Assembly: GCF_025677645.1 (NCBI RefSeq)
Contig: NZ_CP106880.1
Location: forward strand, 43,928-107,927
Direction of reading: 5' to 3'
Source: Curtobacterium poinsettiae
GTDB lineage: Bacteria > Actinomycetota > Actinomycetes > Actinomycetales > Microbacteriaceae
DNA: 64,000 nt
The notes under the pieces are model-generated. The model was not told the origin of the DNA. It saw only the letters and a list, made by a program, of their open reading frames with translations, and ran no database searches. Below, one piece after another: positions 17,524-26,693 of this stretch (position 1 is the first letter of the stretch; each line of letters begins with the position of its first letter). A program made the translations under genes and the position numbers.

Positions 17524-18686
17524 GCAGCACGCTGCCCGAAGAGATCGTCGAACTGTTCGGCGATGACCCACACCCGGAGAGGAGCTGGCGACTGCTTGCA
17601 CCGGTCGATCAGCACTTCGTCGAGCAGATCGCACTGCGCGCCGGTACCGACCCCGGCCGCATGACCCGAGTTGACTTCCTCCGCCTCGACGCTGACGCTC
17701 GACGCCGACGGGAACGCCGCATGCAGCAGTGGTACCAGTCATGGCCCTACATGCGGACCGGCCAATACCGCCTCGCCGAACGGCGCATCGCGGCCCTCCC
17801 CGAACCGAAACCGGGACGAGCACCCGACCTCCTCGCAGCTCCCTTCATCACCGGTGAGTCAGGCGTCGGAAAGACCTTCTTCCTGAAACACGTCGCGATG
17901 CGCGCCATAACCGAGTCCGCATGGAACCGCCGGCTTGATCTCGAAGACGGTCTCGTCGAGTCCGACCCCACGTACCGGTCAACCTGGCGACCGGTCATCT
18001 GGCACTCGCTGCAGGGCAACCCCACACCGAAGTCCCTCTTCCGAACGCTTTGCTCGAGTCTCGGCGTCCCCACCGGCGACGACCCGCATGCGTCCTTCAC
18101 CATGGCCGCGCAGCGTCACGGGGTGCGGTGGATCTTCCTCGACGAGATGCAGATGGTCAACTACGACGGCCAATACGGGCGATACCTCCACGACGCGCTC
18201 AAAGCGCTCCAGAACCAGGGTTTCCGGCTCGTGATGGGCGGCCACAACATGCGCAGCGTGTTCCGGCGGCAGAAGACCGCGGCGCAGAACGCCGCACGCA
18301 TGCAATCAGAGGCGCGGTGGGCGTTCATCGACTTCTCACGGTACGAGCACCGGACGCCGCAACAGGTGAAGGAATGGCGAACGCTCCTGGGCCGGCTGGA
18401 CGACCGACTGCGGCTCGAGGGTCACGAACCCGGGGAACGAGTCCTCAGCGAGCGGTTCGAGGAATATCTCTGGGTGTCCACGCTTGGATACGCCAACTCT
18501 CTTGCAACCCTCGTCACCGACGCCTGCATCGGGGCGATGCGAACCCCATCTCAGCGCATCACACGGGCGCTGCTCGATGACGGTGGCGTGGAAGACCGCG
18601 TAGCGCAGGGCCGACAAGAGCGAATACGGCTCTGGGAGTCGGGCCGGCTCTCGTGGTCCACCGACTGGCCGGCATGGGCAGTATGA
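17520..18686 (+). CDS. tnsC: TnsC-like AAA+ ATPase regulator of transposition
   Basis: Links target selection (TniQ) to the transposase. The 388-aa protein has Walker A at 112-119 (GESGVGKT), Walker B near 207 (WIFLDEMQ) and the family segment LVMGGHNMRSVF. The start is a GTG whose GTGA overlaps the tnsB stop. The stop overlaps the tniQ start by 4 bp, so all are translated as one coupled unit. Confidence 0.9.
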   Translation: MSSTLPEEIVELFGDDPHPERSWRLLAPVDQHFVEQIALRAGTDPGRMTRVDFLRLDADARRRRERRMQQWYQSWPYMRTGQYRLAERRIAALPEPKPGRAPDLLAAPFITGESGVGKTFFLKHVAMRAITESAWNRRLDLEDGLVESDPTYRSTWRPVIWHSLQGNPTPKSLFRTLCSSLGVPTGDDPHASFTMAAQRHGVRWIFLDEMQMVNYDGQYGRYLHDALKALQNQGFRLVMGGHNMRSVFRRQKTAAQNAARMQSEARWAFIDFSRYEHRTPQQVKEWRTLLGRLDDRLRLEGHEPGERVLSERFEEYLWVSTLGYANSLATLVTDACIGAMRTPSQRITRALLDDGGVEDRVAQGRQERIRLWESGRLSWSTDWPAWAV

Positions 18687-20758
18687 CCCGCGCACCCAAC
18701 CAGCCCTACAAAATCGGCGCAGCCGACGTCCGTCCACTGGGAACTACGATCACCGTGTTCGAGCACGAATGGTTGCCGAGCCTCTTCCGCCGGATCGGGT
18801 ACTTCTACGGTCAACCGGCCGTCGTCATCGCCCACTGGTGCGGCTTGTACGACCTCCCCCGCACGTTCCGGGACCGGCTGCCAAACGTGCTCCACCCCAA
18901 AGCCACCGCAGGCATCACGGGCGGACTCGACTGCGACCCGCAGCTACTCCAAACAACCGTGATGTCGCACCTCGCACCGGACCTCGTCGCGATACGCCCA
19001 GACGGGAAGCCCTCCCAATCACATAACTGGACTCGCGGCGGCGGGACAAGGTACTGCCCGGAGTGCCTCGCGGAACGACCCGGCGTCTTCTACACCTACT
19101 GGCGCACATGGTGGGCCTTCCTCTGCCTGAAGCACCACACACCCCTCCGCGACGACTGCCCCGCGTGCAGTAGCCCCATCATCGAAGCCAACATCATGGA
19201 GGTCGAGAGCCGTAACCCGAACCAGTGCCACGCAGCACTCCCCTTCGGAGGCATCTGCGGGCACACCCTCACCAAAAGCTGGCCTGAAGCGCCGGTTCTC
19301 GACTCGAGCCCCGCCTATCGGGCTCAGGTCGCTTTATCGAAGGCCTGGGTCGAAACGGACCGCCGCCGGCGTGTGGTCGACACGAGCACGCTTCGCGGTA
19401 TCGCCATCGCACTTCTTGGAACGCGGGACATCGACCTGGTCAGCAGCCTGTCGGACGTCCCACGAGACGCGCTCGAGGGACTCATTGAGGACACCGAACG
19501 GATCGGCACCACACCGCCTCGCGACGCGCTCGCGATGAGCGCGCTCATTGGGGCGGCACACCGCCTTGCAACTGACCCCGAGCCAGAGGTCAGTGCGACG
19601 ATTCGGCGCATCACGTTCTCGCGACCCGTCCGCACCACCCAGGAGCTGTCGGGCCCCGGCAGCGCATCGCACCTCCTCGAGTTCTGGCCAGGCATCGGCG
19701 CGCCCATGCGAGGGAGAGTGCTCCGGGCGCTCGACGGAGACCTTCCCGACATGCAACGGCTCGTGCACGCCACCGCCGTGTCGCCCGGCTTCGCGGAACT
19801 CATCGTCGCTTTTGAGAAACCGGACCCACGGATCGAGCGCACCGGGTGGTCGTGGAACACCCTCGCCCTGGCGACCGAACAACCCCTCACCGACGTCCTC
19901 ATTCCACCTCTCATGTGGCCGACCTGGGCGAACCCCCTCGGCGTCGACAACATCACCGATCCCTCCGCTTTACAGCGAGGACTCGCGGACGCGCTCCGTG
20001 TCGCCGGTGTTGGAATCGAAGGCGGTAGCGAACGAATCGCCGGGATCGGCCGGAAGCTCCGCCCTTCCATGCTCGGCACCCCTGAACAGGCGACTGCAGT
20101 GCTTCAGCAACTCGGAGAGCTAGCAGGATGGCTCCGTCTCAACCCGTCGCCCATCAACTACGTCGCGCGCCGATACCTCCGATGGAGCGGCTTACTCCCC
20201 GAAGCGGACTGGCACCTACTGAGTAGCAGCGTCGGAGAGCACCCTGGCAGAGGCAGAAGGCTGCTGAACGCTCAGCGCTACGCGTGGTTACGACTCACCG
20301 CCGCCGGTACCCGCGACCTTCCGCAGCACCTCGAATTCCAACTAGGTAGCCCAGACGCGGCCAACTACACCCGCTTCCTCACCACGATGAGTGCTGAGCT
20401 CCAGGCCGCAATCGACGACTACCTCACCGCCTGGCTCCCAAAACACCGCATGGACGGCACATTCTCCGAGGTCGGGTTCGTTCGCGCCTTCGAGGACGAA
20501 CCCCTCGTGTGGGCACCGCCGCGATGGAGACCATCCGCTTCACCGCTCGCGCCAGAACTTGACGACATCGACTTCACTCAGCTGCACGATCGGGTGCGTG
20601 CGGGCGAGTACGCCCTCACTCACCTGGCGATGGACCTGCAGCGAAGCCCACGCCACGTTCGATGGGCCCTTGCCGAGCGACCTGTGCGGAGCGGACAGCC
20701 GCGGACCACGATCGATTGGAACTCGCGCCTCGACTACGCAGAGCCCTTCTACAACTAG
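18683..20758 (+). CDS. tniQ: TniQ/TnsD-family target-site protein
   Basis: Chooses where the element inserts. The 691-aa protein has an N-terminal TniQ domain ending in a zinc-ribbon with CPEC at about 125 and H and CPAC up to about 162. About 500 further residues follow, ending in helical DNA-binding-like segments. That size is closer to TnsD (508 aa) and larger than CRISPR-linked TniQ (about 400 aa), so I expect site-specific targeting by direct DNA binding. I chose the ATG at 18683 because of the ATGA overlap with tnsC; an earlier start in the same frame would lie inside tnsC. Confidence 0.88.
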   Translation: MTRAPNQPYKIGAADVRPLGTTITVFEHEWLPSLFRRIGYFYGQPAVVIAHWCGLYDLPRTFRDRLPNVLHPKATAGITGGLDCDPQLLQTTVMSHLAPDLVAIRPDGKPSQSHNWTRGGGTRYCPECLAERPGVFYTYWRTWWAFLCLKHHTPLRDDCPACSSPIIEANIMEVESRNPNQCHAALPFGGICGHTLTKSWPEAPVLDSSPAYRAQVALSKAWVETDRRRRVVDTSTLRGIAIALLGTRDIDLVSSLSDVPRDALEGLIEDTERIGTTPPRDALAMSALIGAAHRLATDPEPEVSATIRRITFSRPVRTTQELSGPGSASHLLEFWPGIGAPMRGRVLRALDGDLPDMQRLVHATAVSPGFAELIVAFEKPDPRIERTGWSWNTLALATEQPLTDVLIPPLMWPTWANPLGVDNITDPSALQRGLADALRVAGVGIEGGSERIAGIGRKLRPSMLGTPEQATAVLQQLGELAGWLRLNPSPINYVARRYLRWSGLLPEADWHLLSSSVGEHPGRGRRLLNAQRYAWLRLTAAGTRDLPQHLEFQLGSPDAANYTRFLTTMSAELQAAIDDYLTAWLPKHRMDGTFSEVGFVRAFEDEPLVWAPPRWRPSASPLAPELDDIDFTQLHDRVRAGEYALTHLAMDLQRSPRHVRWALAERPVRSGQPRTTIDWNSRLDYAEPFYN

Positions 20759-20971
20759 GCCTCGCCCGTGGCCCTAATCGCCCGGCAACTTTGAGCTCTA
20801 CGTCGCCCGTTGCCACCATGGTCCGCATGTGGAGGTTTCCTAAGACGCACGAAACGTGAGAGATCCGCCGGGATCGTTCGCAGCGCAGACGCGATCGCTA
20901 CTCAGCAACCGTCGGCGGTGCTTCTGCCGCCGGGCTACCGCCACAATCCGTAGTAACTCAGCGCAGCACCA

Positions 20972-21301
20972 TCAAGCGCGCCGCGTGCGCGGACCAGGCT
21001 TACGACCCAAGAACTGCAAGACGTTGTCGTCAGGGACTGAGTGGTCCAGCACGGCATCCCCACAAGTGGCAGTTCGCAGATGGCGCAGCCGATCTCCGAG
21101 CTCTGCGCCATCCAGCTCGCAATCGAGCACGAGTGCTTGCAGGATTTCCGCCCTTGTGGTCCGCTCACCCGCATCGATAGCGCGCTCGACGAGGGCGTCA
21201 AGTCGCTGGTCCAAAGCGAGCTGCAAGCGCAAGCTGACCTGCCGGTCGCGGCTGGTGCGGAGCAGCTCTGCGGCATTCACTGAGTGTCGTGTCTCTGCCA
21301 T
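20972..21301 (-). CDS. Small ribbon-helix-helix-like protein
   Basis: 109 aa. The middle (RQVSLRLQLALDQRLDALVERAID, then TTRAEILQALV) has the strand-helix-helix rhythm of a CopG/RHH DNA-binding protein. It is divergent from the 152-aa gene at 21329, with 27 bases between them. The 213 bases between tniQ and this gene's end hold nothing recognisable. Pairing with 21329 could be a toxin-antitoxin or a regulator and its target. Confidence 0.55.
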   Translation of the reverse strand: MAETRHSVNAAELLRTSRDRQVSLRLQLALDQRLDALVERAIDAGERTTRAEILQALVLDCELDGAELGDRLRHLRTATCGDAVLDHSVPDDNVLQFLGRKPGPRTRRA

Positions 21302-21310
21302 GTCTGACCT

Positions 21311-21342
21311 CCTCGCTACCTTAGATGTATGACTAAGCGAGG
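21311..21342. promoter_or_regulatory. Inverted repeat between divergent genes
   Basis: CCTCGCT at 21311-21317 and AGCGAGG at 21336-21342, 18 bases apart, spanning the divergent starts at 21301 and 21329. A likely operator for the RHH-like protein. Confidence 0.4.
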
Positions 21343-21787
21343 TATGTCAAACCTCCTTACAACCATGATGGCTGTTGGAGGCGTCGAGTGGCTAGATGCT
21401 CGCGACCACAGGCTCGCGCATGCGGCGCTTACAGGTCTCAGCCAGACTGCAAGCGGTGCCGAAGTTCTAGCTAGTTTCCACGTACCCCGAGTATGGCGAC
21501 CCGACCCCGAAGTAGGGCTGCGAGTGCCCGGGGTAACCGGCGCGCTGTGGGACGCCGTGACGACTGGTTCGCTGCAAGTCGTCGAGCACAGCACTCGGGC
21601 GGGATTTGTGCTCGCCTCGGGCCGCCAAGCCGAGGCGAGGCAGCTCTTGAGCCGCCTTCCGGCTGAGCAGGCAAGTGAGGTCTACCGAGTTGCTACCGAC
21701 TGGGCAGCAGCCTCGACGTCTCGGAACACAAGAGCAAGGGCTTCTGCGCCTTCCACCTCAGGAGCGCGGCGCGCGAAGCGCGCATAA
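21329..21787 (+). CDS. Hypothetical 152-aa protein
   Basis: Not recognised. Soluble, alpha-beta-looking, with a Ser/Arg/Ala-rich tail (TSRNTRARASAPSTSGARRA). Its last 106 bases overlap the kinase gene at 21682-22815 on the other strand, which is odd for two real genes. The true end or the reality of this gene is therefore open. An internal ATG at 21344 is another possible start. Confidence 0.45.
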   Translation: MTKRGMSNLLTTMMAVGGVEWLDARDHRLAHAALTGLSQTASGAEVLASFHVPRVWRPDPEVGLRVPGVTGALWDAVTTGSLQVVEHSTRAGFVLASGRQAEARQLLSRLPAEQASEVYRVATDWAAASTSRNTRARASAPSTSGARRAKRA

Positions 21788-22815
21788 CGCCTCCATGTCC
21801 GCCCGCCATCCATGCTGGTGGCTGCCGTCACACTGACGTGCCCGACGTTGCGTCCGCCCAGATGTTCAGAACTCACTCTAAGCATTCGTTGGCGTGCGCT
21901 CACCTGGCGCGGCGGCCACTTCCCGATCCACTCTGTAGAGCTGACGGGAGTCCAGTCCACATATCTCAGCCCTCGTAGGGATCTGAGGGCCTCGTCGGCC
22001 GAAGCGAATCGGCTTTCCGGCTTTGTGGCGATCAATCGTCGAACGAACGTCATCAGACTTGGGCTCACCCATGGCTGGAATCTGAGGTGCCGAGGCGTGA
22101 GAGCGGGCTTGCCCGCTTCCACTCGCTGCAACAGGACATTGCCGTCTAGTGCTTGGTAATCAAATGGGCCGTTCAGCAACTCGAACATTGTCAGCCCGGT
22201 CGAGTACAGGTCGCTACGCGCATCGAGCAACCCGGAGGAGTACTCGGGTGGTCGGTAGAGCAATGTCCCGCCGGCCGCATCTACCTGCTGCGAGTCGGCA
22301 TCCAGGTGAGCAGCGCTCCCGAAGTCGCCAACGAAACCCTGATTCCGCGCTGCGTTGAGCATCACGTTGCCTGGCTTCACATCGCGGTGGACGACCCCTG
22401 CGGAGACGTGGAGGTAGTGCAGCGCATCGAGAACGCAGTCGATGATTGCGACAGCATCCGCAGTGCCGAATGCGTGGCCCTCGTTCAGTGCGGCATGAAT
22501 GCTCTGGCCTTCATAATAGTCAGTGGTGAACGTGATCACCTTTAGCGACTCATCGTAATCTGGATCCCACTGCGCGTCCCTGACTTTGATGAGACGAGGG
22601 TGATCCATGCTTTCGAGAAGACGCGGCTCACTACGGGCGACGCCGTCAGGGAGGCCAAGCACGGAAATCGACTTTTGTACACGGAGACCGCCGAGAACGG
22701 TGTGCTCGTAGAGTTTGGTCTCAGCAGCGCTGCCCTCGTCGATGGTGCGCAGGAAGCTGTAGGTGGGAGCGTGAAGCACCCTGCGGACCCGCGCGTTATC
22801 GCCCAAGATCGCCAT
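21682..22815 (-). CDS. Serine/threonine protein kinase
   Basis: A 377-aa Hanks-type kinase. Visible: a Lys in RVQKS near 48 as the likely ATP-contact lysine, the catalytic loop HRDVKPGN at 143-150, DFG at 164-166, and YRPPEYSSG as the APE-region equivalent. No glycine-rich loop is clear, and no transmembrane segment or PASTA repeat follows, so it is cytoplasmic. The last 100 residues carry a separate beta-rich segment (VSVTAATSMDGGRTWRRY). It starts at 22815, where TGATG joins it to the RuvC-like gene upstream. Confidence 0.88.
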   Translation of the reverse strand: MAILGDNARVRRVLHAPTYSFLRTIDEGSAAETKLYEHTVLGGLRVQKSISVLGLPDGVARSEPRLLESMDHPRLIKVRDAQWDPDYDESLKVITFTTDYYEGQSIHAALNEGHAFGTADAVAIIDCVLDALHYLHVSAGVVHRDVKPGNVMLNAARNQGFVGDFGSAAHLDADSQQVDAAGGTLLYRPPEYSSGLLDARSDLYSTGLTMFELLNGPFDYQALDGNVLLQRVEAGKPALTPRHLRFQPWVSPSLMTFVRRLIATKPESRFASADEALRSLRGLRYVDWTPVSSTEWIGKWPPRQVSARQRMLRVSSEHLGGRNVGHVSVTAATSMDGGRTWRRYARFARRAPEVEGAEALALVFRDVEAAAQSVATR

Positions 22816-23273
22816 CAGGAGAGACGCTCCGCAAGCGCCGCGAGAGCGGCGAGATCCCGTTTCCCAGTCCAGTGCGGGGGATGAGCATCGACGATAGCCC
22901 CGACGTGCCCCGAGAGCGCACCGTTCTTCGGAAGATCTAGCGCGGAGCGGACCCACTTTCGGCTCCGCCGAACAGACGGGATACCTGCTCGGTCTGCGGC
23001 AAGCACCACCGCCGATTCCAGGGAGATCCTCACCACAGATTGGAAGTAGCTGGGTTGGAATCGGTCCGTCTCGGGTTCGAGAATGGTTACGACTGTGATG
23101 CCGTTGGCTGAGATGAGTCGCTCGGCCTCATCAAGGGCAGTGCGGATCTGCGTTGCGAGCGGCGAATCGGGTGCAGGCAGGATTCGCAACTGGGCATCTA
23201 GGACGTCACCGTCCTCCGAGACGACTGCGAGCCAAAGTTCGTTTGCGGTGCCGTTGACGCCGAGTATCGCCAT
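22815..23273 (-). CDS. RuvC/RNase H-fold-like protein coupled to the kinase
   Basis: 152 aa starting MAILGVNGTANELWLAVV, the first strand and acidic-site pattern of a RuvC-like RNase H fold, followed by a helix (LDEAERLI) and VVTILEPE. A DxG near the amino end is not obvious, so it may be inactive. I chose the ATG at 23273 because GGGAGG sits 4 bases before it; an upstream ATG at 23291 lacks such a site. It shares one base with the kinase gene, so both are made together. Family not certain. Confidence 0.6.
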   Translation of the reverse strand: MAILGVNGTANELWLAVVSEDGDVLDAQLRILPAPDSPLATQIRTALDEAERLISANGITVVTILEPETDRFQPSYFQSVVRISLESAVVLAADRAGIPSVRRSRKWVRSALDLPKNGALSGHVGAIVDAHPPHWTGKRDLAALAALAERLS

Positions 23274-23642
23274 GATTCCTCCCTGATTCAACCCCCATCA
23301 TGCAGCCTCGGTTGCCGGTGTACTGCGAGACGAGCCGCGATCACTGAGACTGCTTCGCTTTCGCGGCCTCGTCGAAGTTTGGCGCGCTCCTACCGAAGAT
23401 GCCAATCCGACCACTCGAAACTCACGCTTCCGCGGGCAGTCGCGATAGTCGCGTGCGCCGGCTCGCGGCGTCCCTCCTCCCGTGAGCTGGCCCGTGATGG
23501 CGATGCATCGGACCAGATGCGGCTAGGGGACCACGCGCTGAAGCAGTTTGCTCCGGCGAATTCGTTCAGCACCTAGCCGCGTCCGGCGCCTCACACTGGA
23601 AGCACCACGGCACCCGGGCCAGCATCAAGGCATGATGAGAGC

Positions 23643-24461
23643 GTGGATGACACCGAAGTCTCGGGCCCCTATGACAATCGTGAGGCGGACGCGGATGCCG
23701 AGCGTGGGTTGCTGTTTCTACAGTTCGGATTCGCGCGGCGGGATCGACTCGATGACCGCTACCAGCAGTTAGCGGTACGCCCCAAATCCTCACTCGCCGG
23801 TGACAGCGCGGCGGCTCCGTACAATTCTGTTCCCGACCAGATTGTTAACCTCCTCGGCGCTGCGCTGGACCATCTTCACGGCTTGCAGGTCAGCGTCGAG
23901 AGCAGTGGCGGGGCCCTGCTAGCCATGTCATCGTTCACTCTGATCCGGAGCGCAATCGAAGTGGCAGGAACAGGGCTGTGGCTGCTTCAGCCCGCCGCGC
24001 GCGATGAACGGTTGCTGAGATCTATGAGGCTGACCCGCGAGAATCGGCGGCAGCTCCGGTCAGTTCTGAGCGATCTCGGAAAATCTGACCCGCGATTCAA
24101 GGTTGTAGAAGAACGCCTCAAAGACCAGGCAAACGCTCGCCCCCGTCTCGTGGGAGCAGACCTGACGAAGCTTGAACCGGTTACCGACCGGCTTCGCTCG
24201 ATAGAGACCATGGTTCCGCCTCGGCACCACCCGCCTCTGGTCATCTGGAGGATGGCGAGCGGCATCGCGCACGGGAACACGAGCATGATGACAGCGGTCC
24301 TCGAGCGTCAGCAGGTCGAGGAGTTCGACGGCCGGTCGGCCTCCTTCAACGTCACGTCCAGTTTCGTCACCGTTTCAATGTTCTTTGACGCGGCCCTAAA
24401 CATGGTCGAAGCACTCCTAGATCAGTTTGACCGACGCAACGACCCGCTTTCCGTGGTCTGA
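23643..24461 (+). CDS. Helical protein, resolvase-associated family (copy 1)
   Basis: 272 aa, GTG start, function unknown. It shares a clear pattern with the gene at 44775: (F/Y)..(L/I)R..IE..G...WL..P..DERL.R..R.TRE, and further on a W..xSGxxH motif (IWRMASGIAHGN). It is predicted mostly helical, with two weakly hydrophobic segments. The 370 bases upstream (23274-23642) hold no gene I can support. The other two copies each sit right after a serine resolvase; this one does not. Confidence 0.6.
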   Translation: MDDTEVSGPYDNREADADAERGLLFLQFGFARRDRLDDRYQQLAVRPKSSLAGDSAAAPYNSVPDQIVNLLGAALDHLHGLQVSVESSGGALLAMSSFTLIRSAIEVAGTGLWLLQPAARDERLLRSMRLTRENRRQLRSVLSDLGKSDPRFKVVEERLKDQANARPRLVGADLTKLEPVTDRLRSIETMVPPRHHPPLVIWRMASGIAHGNTSMMTAVLERQQVEEFDGRSASFNVTSSFVTVSMFFDAALNMVEALLDQFDRRNDPLSVV

Positions 24462-25150
24462 CCAGTGAACGGCCGGGCAATTGTTGGCAGGCGTTGGTAC
24501 AGTCCCGAAGTCACGAGCCTCCGGCACCATGGTCCAGCGCCGGCTCAGCTACCACGCGTTGGCCAGTCCACTCATGATCAGCGACTGCGTTGAGGCGTGC
24601 GCTGTCGCGAGACGGATCGCTCTCGCAGGCATGCGCGCGATCCCGCGCATCGTTTGTGTTCGCGAGGAGGACGGCAGGCACGTAACCCTTCACAGGGATC
24701 GCACACCCGCACAGTCGTGAACGGGTGCCCCGCAGCCTAATCGAGGCGGTACGCGATTCGGCGACAAGTTATTTGGTCGAGCTGAGTGACATGCACGTTG
24801 ACTGCGAATCGCGTCAGGCGTATTGGCGACAAGTAGTGAGTACGTTGACACAAGAGGCATCTCGCACGGAGCACCACGCTCGCCCGAGATTCCTCCGGTG
24901 CTGGGCTGCATCCCGATCACTCAGGCACAAGTAGCAAAACTCGCCTCCCCGCCCGGCGCGCAACGCTGATTACGGCACTGCCATCGCAAGACGAACAGCG
25001 AGCCCTCGCCCGTCACGGGGACGCCGAACAAGAGACATCCCAGAAACGGTCGTATTTGGCACCACTCGCGAAGGGCACCGATAGCCCCGCGCGTCAGAAG
25101 CGCTCGCTGGGAGAGTCACGCATGTCGAGGCTTCTGGCTACGATGCGGCC
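24462..25150. other. Long gap, only a possible short remnant
   Basis: About 690 bases without a convincing gene. A 69-codon frame at 24725-24934 on the plus strand, starting GTG and reading VPRSLIEAVRDSATSYLVEL, could be a small gene or a relic. The region before the toxin gene must hold its promoter. Confidence 0.35.
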
Positions 25151-25600
25151 ATGGGAAGTCAACGACGCCAGGGATCCGACTCGCGTTGCTGCACCCCGGA
25201 CGACGTCCCCTATGTCTGGCGCGACTACGTCGACCCTTCCAACGCGAAGGTCATCGAGCTGCAGGCATGGATGGATGGCTTGGCGCCATTTGCGCGAGCC
25301 ATCGAGGAAGGCGAACAGCTCGACCTCTTCGAGGCCGCCGCTCACGGGCAGCTCGAAGACTCTGGCGACGAAACAACACCAATCACGCCGATCGTCACCG
25401 ACCCAGAGATCTTTGAACTGCGTCGGACGGCACTGTCAAAGAAGCTGCGGTTCTACCACGGGGAGCCCGCCGAGCTGCCGACGCAGCTCGTCTCCGTGCA
25501 TCGGCACATCAAGGATCACAACGATACCCAGCAGCCCGAAATCGAGCACGCAGCAGACCGCTACAACCAGGGCCGCCCCTCAATGTGGGTCCCCAAGTAA
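25151..25600 (+). CDS. HigB/RelE-like toxin of a toxin-antitoxin-chaperone operon
   Basis: Likely mRNA-cutting toxin. The 149-aa protein shows the HigB-type pattern: a helical WMDGLAPFARAI segment, then the core ELRRTALSKKLRFYHGE and a terminal helix (EIEHAADRY). The first 20 residues and the region around 60-85 are longer than in most HigB proteins. It is followed by an HTH antitoxin and a SecB-like chaperone on the same strand, an order known from Mycobacterium tuberculosis Rv1955-Rv1957; that context raises confidence well above what the protein alone gives. Confidence 0.68.
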   Translation: MGSQRRQGSDSRCCTPDDVPYVWRDYVDPSNAKVIELQAWMDGLAPFARAIEEGEQLDLFEAAAHGQLEDSGDETTPITPIVTDPEIFELRRTALSKKLRFYHGEPAELPTQLVSVHRHIKDHNDTQQPEIEHAADRYNQGRPSMWVPK

Positions 25601-25606
25601 GCTTGC

Positions 25607-25622
25607 ACAACCTCCAGGTTGT
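25607..25622. promoter_or_regulatory. Perfect inverted repeat before the antitoxin gene
   Basis: ACAACCT-CC-AGGTTGT (7-bp arms), in the 40-base gap between toxin and antitoxin; an overlapping CCTCCA-N5-TGGAGG is also present. Likely bound by the HTH antitoxin for autoregulation, and possibly giving the antitoxin its own promoter. Confidence 0.55.
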
Positions 25623-25640
25623 GGAGGTAGGCTGCGGGTC

Positions 25641-26087
25641 ATGCCCGCCCGATTCGATGTCTTCCGTCCTGCAGTCAACTTGGTCCTGGCGAAAGCCCGA
25701 GCTCAGCTGCTGGCCCGCTCGGATAGGCAGCTGAAGAGTGACTTGATCGCGCAACGACGACACGCAGGCATGACGCAGAAGCAGGTCGCGGATCTGCTGG
25801 GTATCAGCCAGCAAGCCGTAACGAAGCTAGAGCGGTACGACTCCGACCCCAAACTGTCCTCGCTCCGCCGGTACGCCAACGCAGTCGGTGCGATCGTCGA
25901 GCACCGCGTCTCCCCCGACGTCGGACAGTCCGCACTGCTCGCGGCCAGCTCACGGTGGGAACCAGTTACTCGAGAGGCCGTCCTTCCCGTTGGCCGTTTT
26001 GTGCACTTCACCTTCGCGGAGACCAGCGAACCTATGGCCCCTGCTTGGAGCGGCGCGTCCACCACCGTGCTGCCGGTCCGGAGCTGA
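25641..26087 (+). CDS. HigA-like HTH antitoxin
   Basis: 148 aa. A classic XRE helix-turn-helix lies at about 40-75 (MTQKQVADLLGISQQAVTKLE). The C-terminal extension of about 60 aa ends in FTFAETSEPMAP and could be the chaperone-addiction region seen in antitoxins of TAC systems. ATG at 25641. Five bases separate it from the SecB-like gene. Confidence 0.8.
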   Translation: MPARFDVFRPAVNLVLAKARAQLLARSDRQLKSDLIAQRRHAGMTQKQVADLLGISQQAVTKLERYDSDPKLSSLRRYANAVGAIVEHRVSPDVGQSALLAASSRWEPVTREAVLPVGRFVHFTFAETSEPMAPAWSGASTTVLPVRS

Positions 26088-26092
26088 CTCGC

Positions 26093-26542
26093 ATGTCCAC
26101 AGAACTATCGGCCGAGGATGTAGCGGACGTCCAGGCCGTGATCGCCGCGTCGGAACTACGTTCCGTCGAGTACTACGAGATGTCAGCGAAGCGGTACGAC
26201 GCCACACAAGAACCTGTCGACGCCGAAAATGGGCAGCTACGCATCGCTGTGCAGCAGCGCAGCGACGCCGACAGCTTCGGCATCCGTCTCAACGCTTCCC
26301 TCACCTTGGCCATAGGAGAAGCAAAAGTGAGCGTGGCCGGCGAATACGCTCTCACCGAGGACTTCGCACTCACCACCCGCGCCGTGCAGCTCTTCGCGAA
26401 TGAAGTCGGCGTGATGACGGTCTTCCCATACCTCCGCGAAGCCGTCGCCTCCGTTACCGGCCGCGTATTCAACCAACCCTTGCACCTACAGATGATTTCG
26501 CGTGGGGACATCGTCACCGAAGTCGAGCCTCACGGAGCGTAG
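26093..26542 (+). CDS. SecB-like chaperone of the toxin-antitoxin-chaperone operon
   Basis: 149 aa. The C-terminal half carries the SecB signature: LFANEVGVMTVFPYLREAVA then SVTGRV and LHLQMI. Actinobacteria generally lack a housekeeping secB, so a solitary copy beside HigBA fits a dedicated antitoxin chaperone that shields the antitoxin from proteases. The frame is open upstream into the antitoxin gene, but ATG 26093 follows its stop by 5 bases. Confidence 0.82.
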   Translation: MSTELSAEDVADVQAVIAASELRSVEYYEMSAKRYDATQEPVDAENGQLRIAVQQRSDADSFGIRLNASLTLAIGEAKVSVAGEYALTEDFALTTRAVQLFANEVGVMTVFPYLREAVASVTGRVFNQPLHLQMISRGDIVTEVEPHGA

Positions 26543-26693
26543 ACGTTCAAGGCATCTGCGGGATCCCCTTCCGAGACGGGTCGAGCAGGAGGACGATGAC
26601 AGCAATCGCCTGCACTAAGTAAGTCTCGGATAGGTGGTCCGAAATAGATTCCGGTGAGGGTGCCCTAGATGAGACTGGCAGCATGGGAACCGG

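Noticed and set aside
14319..20758. CRISPR-associated transposon
   Set aside because: No cas genes or repeat arrays in the window and TniQ is long, TnsD-like.
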